Source of the DNA: Rhodospirillaceae bacterium
GTDB taxonomy: Bacteria > Pseudomonadota > Alphaproteobacteria > UBA6615
Assembly (NCBI GenBank): GCA_018667335.1
Contig: JABIVD010000054.1
Span: forward strand, 1-53,357
Direction of reading: 5' to 3'
Length of the DNA stretch: 53,357 nt
A program made the translations under genes and the position numbers. Below the pieces are notes generated by a model, which made no database searches, was not told where the DNA came from, and saw only the letters and a list, made by a program, of their open reading frames with translations. Of this stretch, positions 51,739-53,357 are shown piece after piece (position 1 is the stretch's first letter; every line of letters begins with the position of its first letter).

Positions 51739-52098
51739 ATGAGCGACAGCATCATCGAGGATTTGTCGCCCGGCGAGCTCGCGACGGTCGTTGAGCTGCA
51801 GCGTGTCGAACTCAACCGCCTGCTGTCCGAGCAGAAGCGCTTGAATGACCGGATCGACTTGCTGCTGCAGTTTCAGGAGCGTGAGCAGGTCTTGCGCCAG
51901 CAAATGCAGACATCGCTCGACCAGCTCGTCGCGCAGCGCGTTGGTGCAGAATCGGCATCTGCGCTCAGTACGCCAGGCGAAATGCCGTTACTGACGGATC
52001 GGCTGGATCGGGCGGAACGAAGGTTTCGCGCTCTGCGCACGGCCGTCGGGCAGCTCGTCGCAGTCCTCGAACGTCAGGTCACAGGGCAGGGCGCCTGA
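51739..52098 (+). CDS. Small coiled-coil protein
   Basis: The 119-residue protein is highly charged and helical, with heptad-like stretches LQRVELNRLLSEQKRLNDRI and LQFQEREQVLRQQMQTSLDQL. ATG 51739 has AAGGAGCTCC close upstream. No domain is recognised; a dimeric coiled coil is likely. It is probably cotranscribed with the hydrolase. It converges on the universal stress gene. Confidence 0.6.
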   Translation: MSDSIIEDLSPGELATVVELQRVELNRLLSEQKRLNDRIDLLLQFQEREQVLRQQMQTSLDQLVAQRVGAESASALSTPGEMPLLTDRLDRAERRFRALRTAVGQLVAVLERQVTGQGA

Positions 52099-52121
52099 CT
52101 GATCGACGTTGAGTTGAGGGC

Positions 52122-52985
52122 CTAATGGGCCATCAGCACCGGAATTTCCGCATTCGCGAGAATCTGGCTGGTGGCGCCGCCGAAAATCATCTGCCGCAGT
52201 CGGCTCTGTGTGTAGCCGCCCTTGATAAGCAGATCGCCGCCCACCTCCATGGTCTCGGACAGGATGATGTCTCCGGCATCCGCCGCGGAACGCCGTCCGG
52301 GCACCTCGCGCACATCAACCGCCACATCGTCGCGCAACAGGTTGACCTTCACGTCTTCCGCACTCGGGCCCGGCACCATGCCACCCTCGACCGCAAGCAC
52401 GGTGATCCGGTCGGCCTCGCGCAAGACCGGCTTCGCAAATGCAATCGCCCGCGCGGTCTCGGTGCCGCCATTCCAAGCGATCACCACATGGCGGCCGATA
52501 TCCTGGGGAATCTTCGGCGGCGCGATGAGAATCGGGCGGCCGGATTCAAACAGCACCGTCTCCAGCGTATTCATCGCCGGCGTCATGGCGCCCGGCATGG
52601 GCCGTCCCACGACGGTCAGGTCGAAAACCCTGGCGCGTTGGCCGAAAATTCCGATCCCCGATGCCTCGTCCTCGACCCAGCTGGCGCACAGCTTGGTGGA
52701 GTTATTCTGGGCTTCGGGAATGTTGTTCTCGGTAACGAACTCCTGGAACTGAGCCTTCAGGCGGTCCGCGCGTGTGCGCTGCTCCTGCTCGAACTGTTCC
52801 TCGGTGCCCGAAAGTGCGGCAGCACCGCCCTCGAAGCCGACCGCGACGGCGCCGGCAAGGGTGGGGCGTATACACAGGCCTTCGATATAACTGTCATAGC
52901 GTTTTGCGAAGACGAGGGCCGTCGCCAAAACGGATGCCAATATTTCGCTCTCTTCGAGCGGGACCAAAATTGAGCTGAACGCCAT
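52122..52985 (-). CDS. Tandem universal stress protein (UspA family)
   Basis: ATG 52985 is preceded by GGGAGG. The 287-residue protein has two Usp domains: the first begins FSSILVPLEESEILASVLATAL and ends RPILIAPP, the second begins GRHVVIAWNGGTETARAIAFAKPVL and ends with the nucleotide-binding IKGGYTQSRLRQMIFGG and ILANAEIPVLMAH. The G-2x-G-9x-S/T motif is recognisable in the second domain, suggesting ATP binding. Such proteins are induced by stress. The upstream open frame extends toward the tRNA genes but is not credible as coding. Confidence 0.9.
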   Translation of the reverse strand: MAFSSILVPLEESEILASVLATALVFAKRYDSYIEGLCIRPTLAGAVAVGFEGGAAALSGTEEQFEQEQRTRADRLKAQFQEFVTENNIPEAQNNSTKLCASWVEDEASGIGIFGQRARVFDLTVVGRPMPGAMTPAMNTLETVLFESGRPILIAPPKIPQDIGRHVVIAWNGGTETARAIAFAKPVLREADRITVLAVEGGMVPGPSAEDVKVNLLRDDVAVDVREVPGRRSAADAGDIILSETMEVGGDLLIKGGYTQSRLRQMIFGGATSQILANAEIPVLMAH

Positions 52986-53121
52986 AAGTGCCTCCCAACG
53001 CGTATGGCTTTTTTTAGATAATGCGCTTACTCGGCGCATTCGGGCAACCCGGCAAGATTTCCGGCCTGCGGTGGTTGCTTCGCTGATGGGGTTCGGGTAA
53101 GAAATCGCGCTTCCGAACGGA

Positions 53122-53208
53122 GCGGCAGTGGCGGAATTGGTAGACGCGCAACGTTGAGGGCGTTGTGGGCGCAAGCTCGTGGAGGTTCAAGTCCTCTCTG
53201 CCGCACCA
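53122..53208 (+). tRNA. tRNA-Leu (anticodon GAG)
   Basis: Acceptor GCGGCAG pairs with CTGCCGC, the anticodon stem is CAACG/CGTTG around the loop TTGAGGG (anticodon GAG), there is a long class II variable arm (GGGCGCAAGCTC) as expected for Leu, the T-arm is GAGGTTCAAGTCCTC, and CCA is encoded (53206-53208). Confidence 0.97.
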
Positions 53209-53234
53209 AATTCGGGAAAAAGACATCGGGTCAC

Positions 53235-53321
53235 GCGGCAGTGGCGGAATTGGTAGACGCGCTAGCTTCAGGTGCTAGTTCTCGCAAGGGAGTGGAGGTT
53301 CAAGTCCTCTCTGCCGCACCA
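53235..53321 (+). tRNA. tRNA-Leu (anticodon CAG)
   Basis: Acceptor, D-arm and T-arm are identical to the upstream tRNA-Leu, but the anticodon stem is CTAGC/GCTAG around TTCAGGT (anticodon CAG) and the variable arm differs (TCTCGCAAGGGA). CCA is encoded (53319-53321). The two genes lie 26 bases apart and are probably processed from one transcript. Confidence 0.97.
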
Positions 53322-53357
53322 CCCGAGGGTTTTACCGACAGGGCGTTTCCACAAGGA

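Noticed and set aside
53014-53226. Minus-strand frames over the first tRNA-Leu
   Set aside because: They are translations of tRNA sequence and promoter; the cloverleaf is complete.

Overview
The window is a chromosomal segment of a high-GC alphaproteobacterium. The gene order argS - SPOR protein - nagZ - M50 protease - scpA - scpB - tatABC - serS - surE - pcm - LysM/M23 protein - DUF815 ATPase - yajC - secD - secF - Mth938 protein, a TrmFO-type tRNA methyltransferase and a GAAC-N7-GAAT LexA-like operator point to a Rhodospirillales-like lineage. That placement is inferred from gene content and order only; no 16S rRNA gene is present.

Region 1 (1-16000) is a dense, mostly plus-strand housekeeping block: end of arginyl-tRNA synthetase, cell-wall enzymes, chromosome condensation (ScpAB), an orphan iron-type ABC ATPase behind a TGA-N9-TCA palindrome, twin-arginine translocation, seryl-tRNA synthetase, surE-pcm-nlpD, and the YajC/SecD/SecF translocase. 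The M50 protease gene carries an apparent 1-base frameshift near its end.

Region 2 (16000-25800) is accessory: a short PuuD-like membrane protein with an unlisted 31-residue membrane peptide upstream, a squalene/phytoene-synthase-fold protein, a cupin divergent from an IclR regulator, a VOC-VOC-methyltransferase-trmFO run, an exported protein of unknown function, a luciferase-like monooxygenase, two DUF1330 paralogues separated by a palindromic repeat pair, and a lipoprotein.

Region 3 (25856-33011) holds uvrA and ssb, whose usual divergent, SOS-controlled arrangement is split by an AT-richer three-gene cassette: a STAS-like/histidine-kinase-type ATPase, a DUF4325 STAS-like protein and a membrane-anchored coiled-coil protein. 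The LexA-like box sits between the cassette and ssb, inside a recognisable ssb promoter, and uvrA now starts with TTG six bases after the cassette. This is the best candidate for an undescribed system. An SPFH/NfeD pair follows.

Region 4 (33000-43500) has gyrA, coaD, a cyclophilin, tRNA-Lys, a cupin and an alpha/beta hydrolase. A tightly overlapping minus-strand operon then encodes a beta-hydroxyacid dehydrogenase, an APH-fold kinase and a divergent enolase paralogue (catalytic His replaced by Ala), followed by a BKACE/DUF849 enzyme. The order dehydrogenase-kinase-enolase mimics the glycerate pathway but probably acts on another substrate.

Region 5 (43376-53357) has an RhlE-type helicase with a short basic leader ORF, an MFS transporter, several small envelope proteins, a NeuD-like acyltransferase, an Asp/Glu-racemase-family protein, an alpha/beta hydrolase, a universal stress protein and two tandem leucine tRNAs with different anticodons. 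All assignments come from reading motifs and context; no database search was run.
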